A DNA stretch of 64,000 bases from assembly GCA_910583845.1 (NCBI GenBank), contig CAJUAB010000004.1, forward strand, positions 172,662 to 236,661, in the 5' to 3' direction. The first letter of the stretch is position 1; the number at the start of each line of letters is the position of its first letter. Made by a program: the position numbers and the translations under genes. The notes under the pieces were generated by a model. That model saw only the letters and a program-made list of their open reading frames with translations, was not told the DNA's origin and did no database searches. Source of the DNA: an uncultured Acetatifactor sp. GTDB taxonomy: Bacteria > Bacillota > Clostridia > Lachnospirales > Lachnospiraceae. This document shows, piece after piece, positions 17,688 to 27,380 of the stretch.

Positions 17688-19277
17688 TCAGTTCAGGCCC
17701 TCCACGGCCGCCTTCTCCGCGGGCAGAGTCGCCTTGTACTTCTCTATAAACGCGTCAAACCCGGCCACATCCTCCGCTTTGGGCTCGATCGTAGTGCCGC
17801 TCTGGCCCGCGAAGATCCTGTCGGACAGATAATCCGGCAATGTCTCCTTGGCTGCCTTCTCCGCCATAAAGCATGCCAGCACCGCCATGCCCCAGGCGCC
17901 GCCCTCACTGGCGGTATCCATCACTGTCACCGGCGCGTTCATGGCCGCCGCCATCAGCTGCTGTCCCACCACCGGCGTCTTGAACAAACCGCCGTGGCCC
18001 ATCAGGGAATCCACCTTCACCTGTTCTTCCTTCAGCAGAATATCGTTGCCGATTTTCAAGGCCGCCATCGCGCTGTACAAATGGCTTCGCATAAAATTCG
18101 CCAGGCTGAATCGCGCATCGGGAGTGCGCACAAACATGGGTCTCCCCGCGTTCAGCCCTGTCACCGGTTCGCCGGAATAATAATTATATGCCATCAGACC
18201 GCCGCAGTCGGGCTCGGCCGTCAGGGCCTCCCTGTACAATGTACCGTACAGCTCATTCTTATCCGGCTTCACGCCGAATTTCCCGGCGAACTCCTCAAAC
18301 AGCCCCACCCAGGCATTCAGGTCGGACGTACAGTTGTTGCAATGTACCATGGCCACAGGGTACCCGTCCGGGGTGGTCACCATGTCGATCTCCTCGTGAA
18401 CCCTGCTCAGAGCATGTTCCGTCACTACCATGGAAAAGATGGAGGTGCCTGCGGAGATATTGCCGGTACGCACCTTGACGCTGTTGGTCGCCACCATGCC
18501 GGTCCCCGCGTCTCCCTCCGGAGGGCACATAGGCACACCTGCCTCCAGTTCGCCGTCAGGGTCCAGGAGCCTGGCTCCCTCCGCCGTCAGAGTACCAGCC
18601 GCCGCGCCGGCGGGCAGCACCTTGGGCAGGATGTCTCTTAACTTCCAGCCAAATCCACAGTTCGCCGTCAGATCGTCAAACTGCGCCACCATCTTTTCGT
18701 CAAAATCGCAAATCCCGGAATCAATGGGAAACATACCGGAAGCCTCGCCCACCCCCAGCACCTTCTCCCCGGACAGCTTCCAGTGTATGTAACCTGCCAG
18801 AGTGGTGAAATACGCGATGTTCTTTACATGCTCCTCGCCGTTTAAAATGGCCTGATACAGATGGGCGATACTCCACCTCTGCGGGATATTGAAGTTAAAC
18901 ACCGGCGTCAGCTTTCCACAGGCTCCGGCCGTCATGGTATTTCTCCAGGTACGGAAGGGCACCAGCAGTTCTCCGCTCTCATCAAAAGGCATATAGCCAT
19001 GCATCATACCGGAAAAACCCAGCGCTCCCAGCCGGGTCAGGGACACACCGTACTTACTCCGCACATTTTCCTTCAGGCTCCTGTAGCAGCCCTGCAGCCC
19101 CTTCCAGATATCTTCCAGGCTGTAAGTCCAGATATTGTTCTCCAGACGGTTCTCCCAGTCATAGGTGCCCATGGCCGCCGGCTGATGGGTTTCGTCCACC
19201 AGTACCGCCTTGATGCGGGTGGAGCCGAACTCAATGCCCAGCACCGCCTTCCCTGACAAAATCGTTTCCTTGCTCAT
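17688..19277 (-). CDS. FGGY family pentulokinase, probable L-ribulokinase
   Basis: The start at 19277 has AGGAGGG 5 nt upstream; a longer in-frame reading to 19460 would run into the promoter and is rejected. The 529-aa protein begins with the ATPase phosphate loop LGIEFGSTRIKAVLVD and has FSGMMHGYMPF, PEGDAGTGMVAT and a C-terminal TASEGGAWGMAV motif of FGGY kinases. It phosphorylates a ketose, most likely L-ribulose because araD follows directly. No L-arabinose isomerase (araA) is in the window, so isomerisation is encoded elsewhere. A role on another pentulose is possible. Confidence 0.85.
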   Translation of the reverse strand: MSKETILSGKAVLGIEFGSTRIKAVLVDETHQPAAMGTYDWENRLENNIWTYSLEDIWKGLQGCYRSLKENVRSKYGVSLTRLGALGFSGMMHGYMPFDESGELLVPFRTWRNTMTAGACGKLTPVFNFNIPQRWSIAHLYQAILNGEEHVKNIAYFTTLAGYIHWKLSGEKVLGVGEASGMFPIDSGICDFDEKMVAQFDDLTANCGFGWKLRDILPKVLPAGAAAGTLTAEGARLLDPDGELEAGVPMCPPEGDAGTGMVATNSVKVRTGNISAGTSIFSMVVTEHALSRVHEEIDMVTTPDGYPVAMVHCNNCTSDLNAWVGLFEEFAGKFGVKPDKNELYGTLYREALTAEPDCGGLMAYNYYSGEPVTGLNAGRPMFVRTPDARFSLANFMRSHLYSAMAALKIGNDILLKEEQVKVDSLMGHGGLFKTPVVGQQLMAAAMNAPVTVMDTASEGGAWGMAVLACFMAEKAAKETLPDYLSDRIFAGQSGTTIEPKAEDVAGFDAFIEKYKATLPAEKAAVEGLN

Positions 19278-19430
19278 ATTTACCCTCCTGTTTTCTTTAT
19301 TCCTGCTCGCAGCGGGCCAGGCAGAAAAACCGTCTGTCCTGACGTCCGCCGCCGCAGGTTTTCCCTCTCCGCCCCATAAGGCGGAGATCTGTTTTCTGCC
19401 TGTATCGGACAAACCATTGCCCATACTTCC

Positions 19431-19460
19431 AGTATAGAGCCTCGCAGGTCTTTTGGTCAA
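19431..19460 (-). promoter_or_regulatory. Promoter of the kinase-araD-transketolase operon
   Basis: On the minus strand TTGACC (19455-19460) and TATACT (19431-19436) are 18 bp apart, about 155 nt before the kinase start. A GC-rich hairpin-prone leader lies between. Confidence 0.65.
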
Positions 19461-19557
19461 TATACTTTAGTAGGATTTTAAATATTTTAACAGATTGCGC
19501 CCGCTCCCCTCCGGCGGACAGTTGCAAAACACCCCGCCGACAGCCGCATGATGGACA

Positions 19558-21474
19558 ATGTCTGTCGCATATAATGCATCAATACCCGCTTTCATGGAGC
19601 CTGCCTTGAAAAAACATCACAAACTCACCTGGCGGCAGCTTCTGACTGGTACCGGACTGCTGCTGCTTTTCGCCATCCTGACCTTCCTCCTGTCCGGTTC
19701 CCGCCGCAATGAAGAGAAGTTCCGGCATGCGGCACAGGAACTGTTCCGCCAGGAGATGATACATAATACTCTGAATATGCACTACACCATCGCTCATCCC
19801 GAGGATTTCGGCATCCTGGAATATGAGGCCCGGCTGCCCGGCTATATCCCCGGTGTGGGAGAGTCCCAGCTAAAAGAGATGGAACAGCAGGTACACTTCT
19901 GGAAAAAAATGTCGGACCGCGGTCTGGATGACCAGGACGCCTACACCCGGAAGCTGCTGGCCCTCTCCCTGGAAAATTCCCTGGAAATGCAGTCCCACGC
20001 TTATTATGACGAGCCCCTCTCCCCCGCTTCCGGCATGCAGAGTCAGCTTCCCATCCTGCTGGCGGAATATACTTTCCGTACCGCGGAGGATGTGGAGGAC
20101 TACCTGACGCTTTTATCCCAGACCGGCCAATATTATGACAGCCTGCTGGTCTATGAGCAGGAAAAAGCAGCAGCAGGACTGCCCATGAGTCAATCCACCA
20201 TCCGTAAAGTGCGCCAGCAGTGCGGACAGATTCTGACCGGGGAGAGCCTTTCTCAGGGCAGCCACTTCCTGCAGACCACCTTCCAGGAGCGGATCAACGA
20301 CCTGTATATCCGCCGGGAGATTGACCGGAAGTCGGCCCTCTCCGCCATACAACGCAACAATGAGCTGCTTTCCTCCGTGCTGCTGCCCGCCTATGGAAGG
20401 CTGGACCAGGGACTGTCGGCGCTCTCAGAACAATACGAGACAGAAGCCGGAGCATCCGGCCGTTCCGACAATGTCCTGCCCCGGGGGCTGGCCGCATACC
20501 CCGAAGGGCAAGAATACTACCGCCAGCTGCTGATCGCTGAGACCGGCAGTTACCGTTCCCCTGAGGAGCTGTATGAACTGCTGAAAAATCAGCTGCTCTT
20601 CGAGCTTAACGCCCTGCGGCAGCTGATTGCGGAGCACCCCTCCTGCGCGCTCCCTTCCGCCCAGGATGAATGCCTGACTGCTTTCCCCTGCACACAGCCC
20701 TCACAGATGCTGGAGGATTTGCAAAGACGAATGTCCCGGGATTTCCCCGGCCTGGACATCGGCGGGCAGCAGCTCCCCACAGTGACTGTCAAGACGGTGT
20801 CCGACTCCCTGGCCGATTACACCGCCCCGGCCTTCTATCTGACGCCTCCCCTGGACGACACTTCCGCCAATGTGATCTATGTCAATGAAAAAGACAGGCC
20901 AAATGCTCTGGAATTGTACACCACTCTGGCCCACGAAGGATATCCCGGTCATCTGTACCAGTCCGTATACAGCCGCCGCTATCTGGCTGAAAAGGGAGCT
21001 GACCCGGTGCGCCAGCTTCTGAGTTACGGCGGCTATCAGGAGGGCTGGGCTCTCTATGTGGAATTTATCGCCTTTGATTATGCCTGCGACCTGCTCGGTG
21101 AATGCGGGAAGCAGGATGCCTCCTGGTACATCCAGGCCGAGAAGACCAACCGCAGCCTGTTGCTCTGTCTTTATTCCCTGTTGGATCTGATGATTCACTA
21201 TGAAGGGGCTGAACGCGAACAGATTGCCGCCGTATTGAATAACTTTGGGATCAGTGATCCCGAGGCCGCTCAGGCAATTTATACTTATATCGCGGAGGAA
21301 CCGGCCAATTATCCGCAGTACTATATAGGGTATCTGGAGATACTGGAGCTGAAGAAAAAAGCCCGTGCCCAATGGGGAACGGACTACACCGACCTGCGTT
21401 TTCACACTTTTTTCCTGAATATGGGGCCGTCTGATTTCACCAGTCTTGAGGACGCGCTGAAATCCGCACCCTGA
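19558..21474 (+). CDS. DUF885 family zinc-peptidase-like membrane-anchored protein
   Basis: The 638-aa protein has one N-terminal membrane helix (about residues 28-47) and a large external domain. It carries HEGYPGH (about residue 460), the zinc-binding motif of DUF885 proteins, and GGYQEGWALYVE shortly after, which supplies the third ligand. These are predicted metallocarboxypeptidases related to M32. No clear ribosome binding site precedes either ATG (19558 or 19594), so the exact start is uncertain. It is convergent with the Mrr-like gene, with only 10 nt between stops. The substrate is unknown; an extracellular peptide is likely. Confidence 0.82.
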   Translation: MSVAYNASIPAFMEPALKKHHKLTWRQLLTGTGLLLLFAILTFLLSGSRRNEEKFRHAAQELFRQEMIHNTLNMHYTIAHPEDFGILEYEARLPGYIPGVGESQLKEMEQQVHFWKKMSDRGLDDQDAYTRKLLALSLENSLEMQSHAYYDEPLSPASGMQSQLPILLAEYTFRTAEDVEDYLTLLSQTGQYYDSLLVYEQEKAAAGLPMSQSTIRKVRQQCGQILTGESLSQGSHFLQTTFQERINDLYIRREIDRKSALSAIQRNNELLSSVLLPAYGRLDQGLSALSEQYETEAGASGRSDNVLPRGLAAYPEGQEYYRQLLIAETGSYRSPEELYELLKNQLLFELNALRQLIAEHPSCALPSAQDECLTAFPCTQPSQMLEDLQRRMSRDFPGLDIGGQQLPTVTVKTVSDSLADYTAPAFYLTPPLDDTSANVIYVNEKDRPNALELYTTLAHEGYPGHLYQSVYSRRYLAEKGADPVRQLLSYGGYQEGWALYVEFIAFDYACDLLGECGKQDASWYIQAEKTNRSLLLCLYSLLDLMIHYEGAEREQIAAVLNNFGISDPEAAQAIYTYIAEEPANYPQYYIGYLEILELKKKARAQWGTDYTDLRFHTFFLNMGPSDFTSLEDALKSAP

Positions 21475-21483
21475 TTTGCGCGA

Positions 21484-21933
21484 TCACTCCTCCGCCATAC
21501 TCTCCAGATATCCCCGGTCCCACAGAAGTATTTTCAGCTTCCGGGCCACTTCCACCGCCGGCCGGGTGAAATACTGATTGGTCATCACCACCCCCACCAT
21601 GCGGTCATAATAGTCTCTGCCGGCGTAGACCTCCTGTACCGCCTTGATCCCCACCGGGCCGTCATAGCGCTTGCACTGGAACGCATAGGTCACGCCCCCC
21701 AGTTCCGCCAGAATATCCACGCCGTAATCCCCGCTGCCCCGGGTGACCTCCACTTCCAGAAACCCCACCCGGCGCAGCAGATCAGCGCAATAGTGTTCGA
21801 ATTCATGCCCCTCCATCAGATCCATGTCGCAGAGCCGCCCGCGTCTGGCTCTCCGCAGCGCCAGCAGCGCCGCAATTGCGCACAAAACCAGCGCCAGCAC
21901 GGCAACGCCTATGTAAATTGTCTGCTCTGACAT
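21484..21933 (-). CDS. Membrane-anchored Mrr-like restriction endonuclease domain protein
   Basis: The 149-aa protein has an N-terminal membrane helix (IYIGVAVLALVLCAIAALLA) and then a compact Mrr-type PD-(D/E)XK nuclease fold. The active-site pattern is intact: EFEHYCADLLRRVGF, GSGDYGVDIL and FQCKRYDGPVG, ending in the TNQYFT strand. Mrr enzymes cut modified DNA, but small membrane-tethered versions are widespread in Firmicutes and their role is not established. It follows an Rpn-type nuclease gene on the same strand by 36 nt, so the two may be co-transcribed. Confidence 0.85.
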   Translation of the reverse strand: MSEQTIYIGVAVLALVLCAIAALLALRRARRGRLCDMDLMEGHEFEHYCADLLRRVGFLEVEVTRGSGDYGVDILAELGGVTYAFQCKRYDGPVGIKAVQEVYAGRDYYDRMVGVVMTNQYFTRPAVEVARKLKILLWDRGYLESMAEE

Positions 21934-21969
21934 TGTGTTCTCGTCCCTCCTCCGGGCCGGTAAAAGGCT

Positions 21970-22887
21970 TTACCGGCCGTCCTCTTGCGCAATCCTGTTC
22001 CTGTAATCCGCAAAATCTTCCGCCCTGGCCGCATGTTTGAGCCATTTTTGTAAGACATCCCCATTGCCCTGCGCAGCTATCCTCTTATATATATCTTCCG
22101 GAATTTCACCCAGATCTCCCAGCAGGCTCAGGATCGCCTGCCTGCTTCCCTGCAATTCTCCCTTCGCCATTCCTTCTGCCATACTGTCTTCCCTTATGGC
22201 ATCTTCTATAGCCCACTGATCCCGCTGCGCTTTCAGACGCGCCTCATATAAGGTTCTAAACATCTTTCTCAGGTTCATCGCTTTTACCTCTTCCACTGCC
22301 CTCATAACGCCCGCGTTCCCACTTTGCATCTGTTCCAGCTCCTCCTCATTCTCCACTCGAAACAAGCGAATCCAATCATCCAGCCTGTTTCCTGCCAACT
22401 CTCTGCGCAGTTCGATGACATGTATCTCAAACTGATCAGAATACAGCCTCCCCTCCCGATCCCGCATATGATAGACTTTATGGCAGCCGGAATTCGTATC
22501 TCCGGGAAAATCCAGAATGCTGATCACAATACACTTTTTCAGCCTGTCATACCTCTGTCCCATAAATAAATCTTCTGTGTACATCTTTGACAGATAAAAC
22601 AGGCTGCGCTTGTCCCAGTAAGCCAGACGTCTGACCTGTAATTCCACATTGATTCTGCTACTGTCATTGAGCAAAATCCGAATGTCCAGAATACACTGCT
22701 TTTCTTTGCGGTTTCGTCTGCTCAGAAAAGTGTTTTCCAAACGTGCGGACCGTATCTCCGTCAGAGGAATATCAAGCACGTCACTGATAAAGTGTCTGCG
22801 CACTTTCTCACATCGCATCAACTCCTTAAACGCAATGTCGGATTTCGAAGAAATAAAAATCCTCTGTCGCTTTTCTTTCTTATTCAT
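21970..22887 (-). CDS. Rpn family PD-(D/E)XK nuclease / putative transposase
   Basis: The start has GGGAGG 8 nt upstream. The 305-aa protein begins with SSKSDIAFKELM, typical of Rpn/PD-(D/E)XK transposase-like proteins (KxDxxFK). The nuclease core is visible as CILDIRI followed by INVELQV, with YWDKRSLFYLSKMY next. The C-terminal third is helical and variable, as usual. Such proteins nick DNA and promote RecA-independent recombination in the E. coli family members. It is not similar enough to the 6049-6975 protein to be a recent copy. Confidence 0.82.
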   Translation of the reverse strand: MNKKEKRQRIFISSKSDIAFKELMRCEKVRRHFISDVLDIPLTEIRSARLENTFLSRRNRKEKQCILDIRILLNDSSRINVELQVRRLAYWDKRSLFYLSKMYTEDLFMGQRYDRLKKCIVISILDFPGDTNSGCHKVYHMRDREGRLYSDQFEIHVIELRRELAGNRLDDWIRLFRVENEEELEQMQSGNAGVMRAVEEVKAMNLRKMFRTLYEARLKAQRDQWAIEDAIREDSMAEGMAKGELQGSRQAILSLLGDLGEIPEDIYKRIAAQGNGDVLQKWLKHAARAEDFADYRNRIAQEDGR

Positions 22888-23167
22888 CCTGTTACCTCCC
22901 GGCGCGCAGGAGACATTACACGATATCCTTTTTTTCCTGTCGAAATCTCCTGCTTGTTTTCAATTGTGTGTTGAATTTAAGCATAGATATTCGATACTCT
23001 GAAAAGTGAGCAGAACCGTCTAAAGTGATAAGAAATATATGCTTGAGAATATCATAGCATCTGAGGCATGAAATTGCAACCGTCTTATAAAGTTCACTTG
23101 CTTTTTTCCGGTGGCCGTTTTATGATAATCCATGGTAGCTGCACAAAAAAAGAAAGGTCTGATTCCT

Positions 23168-24115
23168 ATGGAACAAATGTTATTCAGCTTAAATGCCACC
23201 GTTCCCATTTTCCTGGTCATGGCAGTCGGCTTCGGACTGCGCAGATTACATGTGGTGGACGAACCCTTTCTCAAAACACTGAACTCCTTTAACTACAAAG
23301 TCACCCTTCCCGTACTTTTGTTCCGGGATATCGCGGAGGCCGATTTTTACAGTGTGTGGGATACCGGGTATGTCTGCTTCTGCTTTCTGTCCACTCTGGC
23401 CTGTATCAGCGTCATCTGGCTTCTGGCCTGGGTTCTGTACCGGGACAGAGCGCGGCTGGGTGAATTTGTCCAGGCATCCTACCGCAGCAGCGCCGCTGTT
23501 CTGGGAGTAGCTTTCATCCAGAATATTTACGGGACCTCCGGCATGGCCCCGCTGATGATCATCGGCACCGTGCCCTTATATAACATCGCCGCAGTACTGG
23601 TTCTTTCCTTCACAGCTCCCGCCTCTCAGGGTTTATCTGTGAAAACCCTGAAAAAATCTCTGGCTGATATCGCCGGAAATCCCATTATTCTGGGGATTCT
23701 TCTGGGCCTGGCCACCAGCCTGTGCCGGATATCGTTTCCAGCGATTATAGAAAAGACCGTTGACAACATCTCCGTGCTCGCCACTCCGCTGGCTCTGATT
23801 GGACTGGGAGCGGGATTCGAGGGACGCAGAGCCCTGAAGCTGCTGAAACCCACTTTGGCCGCCACGCTTATAAAGCTGGTGGTCTTGCCTGCCTTCTTTC
23901 TGCCGCTGGCTGTCCGCCTGGGCTTTCGGGATGAAAAGCTGGTGGCCCTGCTTGTTATGCTGGGGGCTCCCACCACGGTGAGCTGCTACATAATGGCAAA
24001 AAATATGGGACATGAGGGCGTACTTACCTCCAGCGTGGTAGTGGCCGCCACCTCCCTGAGTTCCGTGACCCTTACCGCTCTCCTCTTTGTGCTCCGCAGC
24101 ATGGGATATATCTGA
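23168..24115 (+). CDS. AEC (auxin efflux carrier) family transporter
   Basis: The ATG at 23168 is preferred over one 36 nt earlier because AAAGG lies 11 nt before it. The roughly 315-aa product has about ten hydrophobic segments in two halves with a central loop, and the NPIILGILLGLATSL and VLPAFFLP motifs of AEC permeases. Bacterial members export or import small carboxylates such as malate or malonate; the substrate is not readable. It converges with a LysR gene (26 nt between stops), a possible regulator. About 280 bases before it (22888-23167) hold no gene I can see. Confidence 0.88.
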   Translation: MEQMLFSLNATVPIFLVMAVGFGLRRLHVVDEPFLKTLNSFNYKVTLPVLLFRDIAEADFYSVWDTGYVCFCFLSTLACISVIWLLAWVLYRDRARLGEFVQASYRSSAAVLGVAFIQNIYGTSGMAPLMIIGTVPLYNIAAVLVLSFTAPASQGLSVKTLKKSLADIAGNPIILGILLGLATSLCRISFPAIIEKTVDNISVLATPLALIGLGAGFEGRRALKLLKPTLAATLIKLVVLPAFFLPLAVRLGFRDEKLVALLVMLGAPTTVSCYIMAKNMGHEGVLTSSVVVAATSLSSVTLTALLFVLRSMGYI

Positions 24116-24141
24116 ACTCTTCCGCTCTGGCGGCGGTTACA

Positions 24142-25053
24142 CTATTTTTCTGTCCCCCGGCAAATAGCGGCACTGCTCAAGTATCTGTAAAAAGTATCCG
24201 CCGCAGGACTTCTCCCCCGTCCGCCGTCCGAGACAATCTGTATGGACCGTCCGGGGAGTTCTTCTTCCACGGGTATCCGCACCAGCCGTCCCTCCTTCAG
24301 CAGAGGCAGCGCCAGCCCCTCCGCCACAAAGCCGATCCCAAAATTGTTTTCAATCAGAGGAAGCATGAGATCCGATGTAGCCACTTCCATATCGAGATCC
24401 ATGTCCACATGATGTCTGATAAAAAAATCCTGATACAATTCGTAAGTCGCAGTCCCCCTGCCCAGGCCAACCCATGGGTAATCTCTGATATCCCGCAGCT
24501 TCGGGGACATTTTCGCAAGATTTCCATATTGTCTTCCCGCCACCAGCACCTCCCGGAAATCCAACACCTTCTCGCGGTGCAGATTCTCAGGAACCTCAAA
24601 GGGCGTGGTGACAACGGCAAAATCCTGTTTGCCTGCCGCCAGTTGTCCAAGGGTCTCCGGAGTGGTATGATTGTGAATCCTGATTCTGATGGCAGGATAT
24701 TCCGCTTTGAATCCATACATCGCCTCCAGCAGAAAAAGATGAAGCGCCGTCTCCGTAGCCCCTATATCCACTGTTCCGGATCTCCGGGCATCCTGCCCGC
24801 ATATCTCCTCCTGCGCGCCCGTCAGATGCCGGTAGGCCACTTCCACATGCGCATAGAGACGTCTGCCCTCCTCCGTCAGGCTGATTCCTCTCGCCTCCCG
24901 GACAATCAGTCTGCAATTCAGCTGTGCCTCCAGCAGTTTCATGATTCTGGTCACATTCGGCTGGTTGCTTCGAAGCGCGGCTGCGGCTTTGGTCATACTT
25001 CCATACTTCGCCACATAATAAAAGATCTTATAATATTCAAAATTAATATCCAT
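24142..25053 (-). CDS. LysR family transcriptional regulator
   Basis: The 303-aa protein has the N-terminal winged helix-turn-helix of LysR proteins (YYKIFYYVAKYGSMTKAAAAL, shortened, then SNQPNVTRIMKLLEAQL) and a periplasmic-binding-protein-like effector domain. It is divergent from the MATE gene across about 200 bp and convergent with the AEC carrier, so either transporter could be its target. LysR proteins usually act on the divergent gene; that is an inference here. Its effector is unknown. Confidence 0.92.
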   Translation of the reverse strand: MDINFEYYKIFYYVAKYGSMTKAAAALRSNQPNVTRIMKLLEAQLNCRLIVREARGISLTEEGRRLYAHVEVAYRHLTGAQEEICGQDARRSGTVDIGATETALHLFLLEAMYGFKAEYPAIRIRIHNHTTPETLGQLAAGKQDFAVVTTPFEVPENLHREKVLDFREVLVAGRQYGNLAKMSPKLRDIRDYPWVGLGRGTATYELYQDFFIRHHVDMDLDMEVATSDLMLPLIENNFGIGFVAEGLALPLLKEGRLVRIPVEEELPGRSIQIVSDGGRGRSPAADTFYRYLSSAAICRGTEK

Positions 25054-25256
25054 CTATATTTTATATTCCTCATATACTAAATATACATTTTTAATATCTT
25101 ATGCCGGATAGTATAATCCTTTTTGTGAGAATTGTAAAGAAAGTCCATGATCCGCATGAAAGCGGCAGATAGTCAATGGCGTTCCAGGCAGCCGGAAAGG
25201 CTTCGGGGAAGCTGTGGACCGGGTGCGCTGTGGATCAGGAAAGGATGGAACTGTCT
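25054..25256. promoter_or_regulatory. Divergent control region between lysR and the MATE gene
   Basis: A very A+T-rich stretch at 25054-25100 is followed by a plus-strand TATAAT at 25112-25117; a matching -35 box is weak. LysR-type operators would be expected here, but I cannot single one out. Confidence 0.4.
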
Positions 25257-26588
25257 ATGAATAAAGATCTGACTGTGGGGCATCCCCGAAAAGTTCTGTG
25301 GTCATTCTGCATGCCCATGTTTGGCAGCATTGTATTTCAGCAGCTGTACAATATAGCCGATTCTCTGGTGGCGGGCAAATGCATCGGAGAAGGGGCTCTG
25401 GCCGCCGTGGGCAACAGCTACAATATCACGCTGCTTTTCATCGCCTTTGCTTTTGGCTGCAATATCGGCTGCTCCGTCATTGTATCACAGTTGTTTGGAG
25501 CCAAAGATTATAATGTTTTGAAAACCTCCGTCTTTACCGCCCTGATCGCCAGCGGTGTTCTGTGCGGTATCCTGATGGCTGCCGGACTGCTCTCCTGCAA
25601 CGCGCTGCTGCTGCTCATGAAGACACAGCCGGAGATCATGGCCGACTCCTCTCTGTACCTGCGGATTTATATTGGGGGACTCCCTTTTTTGTTTTTCTAT
25701 AACATTGCCACCGGCATATTTTCGGCGCTGGGAGACTCCAGAACCCCCTTTGTCTTTCTGGTCTTCTCCTCATGCGCCAATATTCTGGCGGATATTATAT
25801 TTGTAAAATCCTTCTCCATGGGCATCGCGGGAGTCGCATGGGCCACATTTCTCTGTCAGGGGGTCAGTTGTGTGTTATCGCTGGCGCTGCTGCTGAAACG
25901 GCTGGCGAAGTTAAAGACAACCGGGAGCGTTGCTGTATTTTCCTGGCGGATCTTCCGTAGAATTTCCCTCATAGCCATTCCCAGCATTCTACAGCAATCC
26001 TTCATTTCTGTGGGAAATATGATGATCCAGGGATGTATCAACAGCTTTGGCGTCAGCGTGGCCGCCGGATATTCGGCTGCCGTAAAACTGAACAACCTGG
26101 TGATTACATCATTTACCACGATCGGCAACGGAATCTCCAATTTCACCGCGCAGAATCTCGGGGCCCGTAAATTGGAGAGGATTGGAGAGGGGTTCCGGGC
26201 AGGACGGAAACTGGTGTGGTGTCTGTGTGTCCCTTTCTGCATTGCCTATGTCGTCCTGGGAAAATATCTGTTGCTGCTGTTCATGGATCGGAGTTCCGTG
26301 GAGGCTTTATCCACAGGCAGACAGTTCCTTTGGGTTCTGTCCCCGTTCTATTTTGTAGTTGCCCTGAAGCTGGTGGCGGATGGCGTTCTCCGGGGAATCA
26401 GCGCCATGGGACAGTTTATGGCGGCTACTTTCACCGACCTGCTTCTTCGTGTGGCGCTGTCCTTTGCCCTCTCCGCCCTCACCGGCTCCCCCCTGGGCAT
26501 ATGGTGTTCCTGGCCCATCGGCTGGACTGTCGCCGCCGGGCTGTCCCTATTGTTCTACCATAAAAAATGTCAGTCTCTCAAGGTCTGA
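25257..26588 (+). CDS. MATE family multidrug/Na+ antiporter
   Basis: I take the ATG at 25257 (MNKDLTVGHPRKVLWSF), with AAAGG upstream, rather than the longer reading from 25176. The roughly 443-aa protein has twelve hydrophobic segments in two six-helix halves. MATE landmarks include QQLYNIADSLVAGKCIGEGALAAVG in the first half (shortened), ALGDSRTPF in the loop and NFTAQNLGARK in the second half. It would export cationic drugs or metabolites in exchange for Na+ or H+. The divergent LysR gene is the likely regulator. Confidence 0.92.
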   Translation: MNKDLTVGHPRKVLWSFCMPMFGSIVFQQLYNIADSLVAGKCIGEGALAAVGNSYNITLLFIAFAFGCNIGCSVIVSQLFGAKDYNVLKTSVFTALIASGVLCGILMAAGLLSCNALLLLMKTQPEIMADSSLYLRIYIGGLPFLFFYNIATGIFSALGDSRTPFVFLVFSSCANILADIIFVKSFSMGIAGVAWATFLCQGVSCVLSLALLLKRLAKLKTTGSVAVFSWRIFRRISLIAIPSILQQSFISVGNMMIQGCINSFGVSVAAGYSAAVKLNNLVITSFTTIGNGISNFTAQNLGARKLERIGEGFRAGRKLVWCLCVPFCIAYVVLGKYLLLLFMDRSSVEALSTGRQFLWVLSPFYFVVALKLVADGVLRGISAMGQFMAATFTDLLLRVALSFALSALTGSPLGIWCSWPIGWTVAAGLSLLFYHKKCQSLKV

Positions 26589-26671
26589 TAAACCGGTTCG
26601 CGAAATACGGCCTCACCTCTGCCGGAACATCGTGTGTCCGCCCTGTTCTTCCTGAAAAGCTGTATTGCCTC

Positions 26672-27199
26672 TTATACCATTCCCCTGGCCAGCACCAGAC
26701 TCATAACCGCGCTGACCGTCAGCGACAGCAGAGCGCCGGAGAGAGTGTAGCGTGTCTTTGTGACTTTCGCTGCCAGATAGTAGACACTCATCGTGTAAAA
26801 GCAGGTTTCCGTACAGCTCATCAGAATGGACACCAGCATCCCTGTATAACTGTCCGGCCCGTAGGTCCTGAACACATCCAGCACCAGCCCTGTAGCTGCG
26901 GAACCGGAAAAAAGTTTGATCAGCATCACCGGTACCACCGCGGAGGGGATTCCCACCGGCTGCGCCAACGGGGCCAGCAGGCCTGCCAGAAAATTCAGAA
27001 AACCGGATGCCCGCAGTACTCCCACCGCCACCAGCAGCCCCACCAGAGTAGGCATGATATCCACTACTACCTTGAGCCCATCCTTAGCACCTGTAAGAAA
27101 AGCCTCATAAACCTTGACCTTGGACACCACGCCATATCCCACTATGTAAAACAGAAGAAGCGGAATCACAATATCCGAAATATGACTGAGTACGTTCAT
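26672..27199 (-). CDS. spmB: Spore maturation protein B
   Basis: The 175-aa membrane protein has four or five helices and the nucleoside-recognition (Gate) signature in GAKDGLKVVVDIMPTLVGL and the IKLFSGSAATGLV segment. SpmA and SpmB are needed for proper dehydration of the spore core in Bacillus and Clostridium. They are normally adjacent; here a GGDEF gene of about 1.6 kb lies between them, so co-transcription with spmA would require reading through that gene. Confidence 0.88.
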   Translation of the reverse strand: MNVLSHISDIVIPLLLFYIVGYGVVSKVKVYEAFLTGAKDGLKVVVDIMPTLVGLLVAVGVLRASGFLNFLAGLLAPLAQPVGIPSAVVPVMLIKLFSGSAATGLVLDVFRTYGPDSYTGMLVSILMSCTETCFYTMSVYYLAAKVTKTRYTLSGALLSLTVSAVMSLVLARGMV

Positions 27200-27380
27200 G
27201 TCACCCCTGTCTGCCCGCCTGACAGAGGGGTCCGGTTACAATCGGACCTCCTCCCGGGCGGCCGGCAAAAGATATTTTATAAATATATATGCCGTTCTTT
27301 TTTCAAGATACCATCCCGCCGGGCTTCCGTCCCCCTTTCCTTTTCCGGAGTGTGCCGTAGGCGGCTTCTCTTTCCGCGTC

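Noticed and set aside
19278..19460. N-terminal extension of the FGGY kinase frame by 61 codons
   Set aside because: The extension covers the promoter, while AGGAGGG stands right before the inner ATG at 19277.
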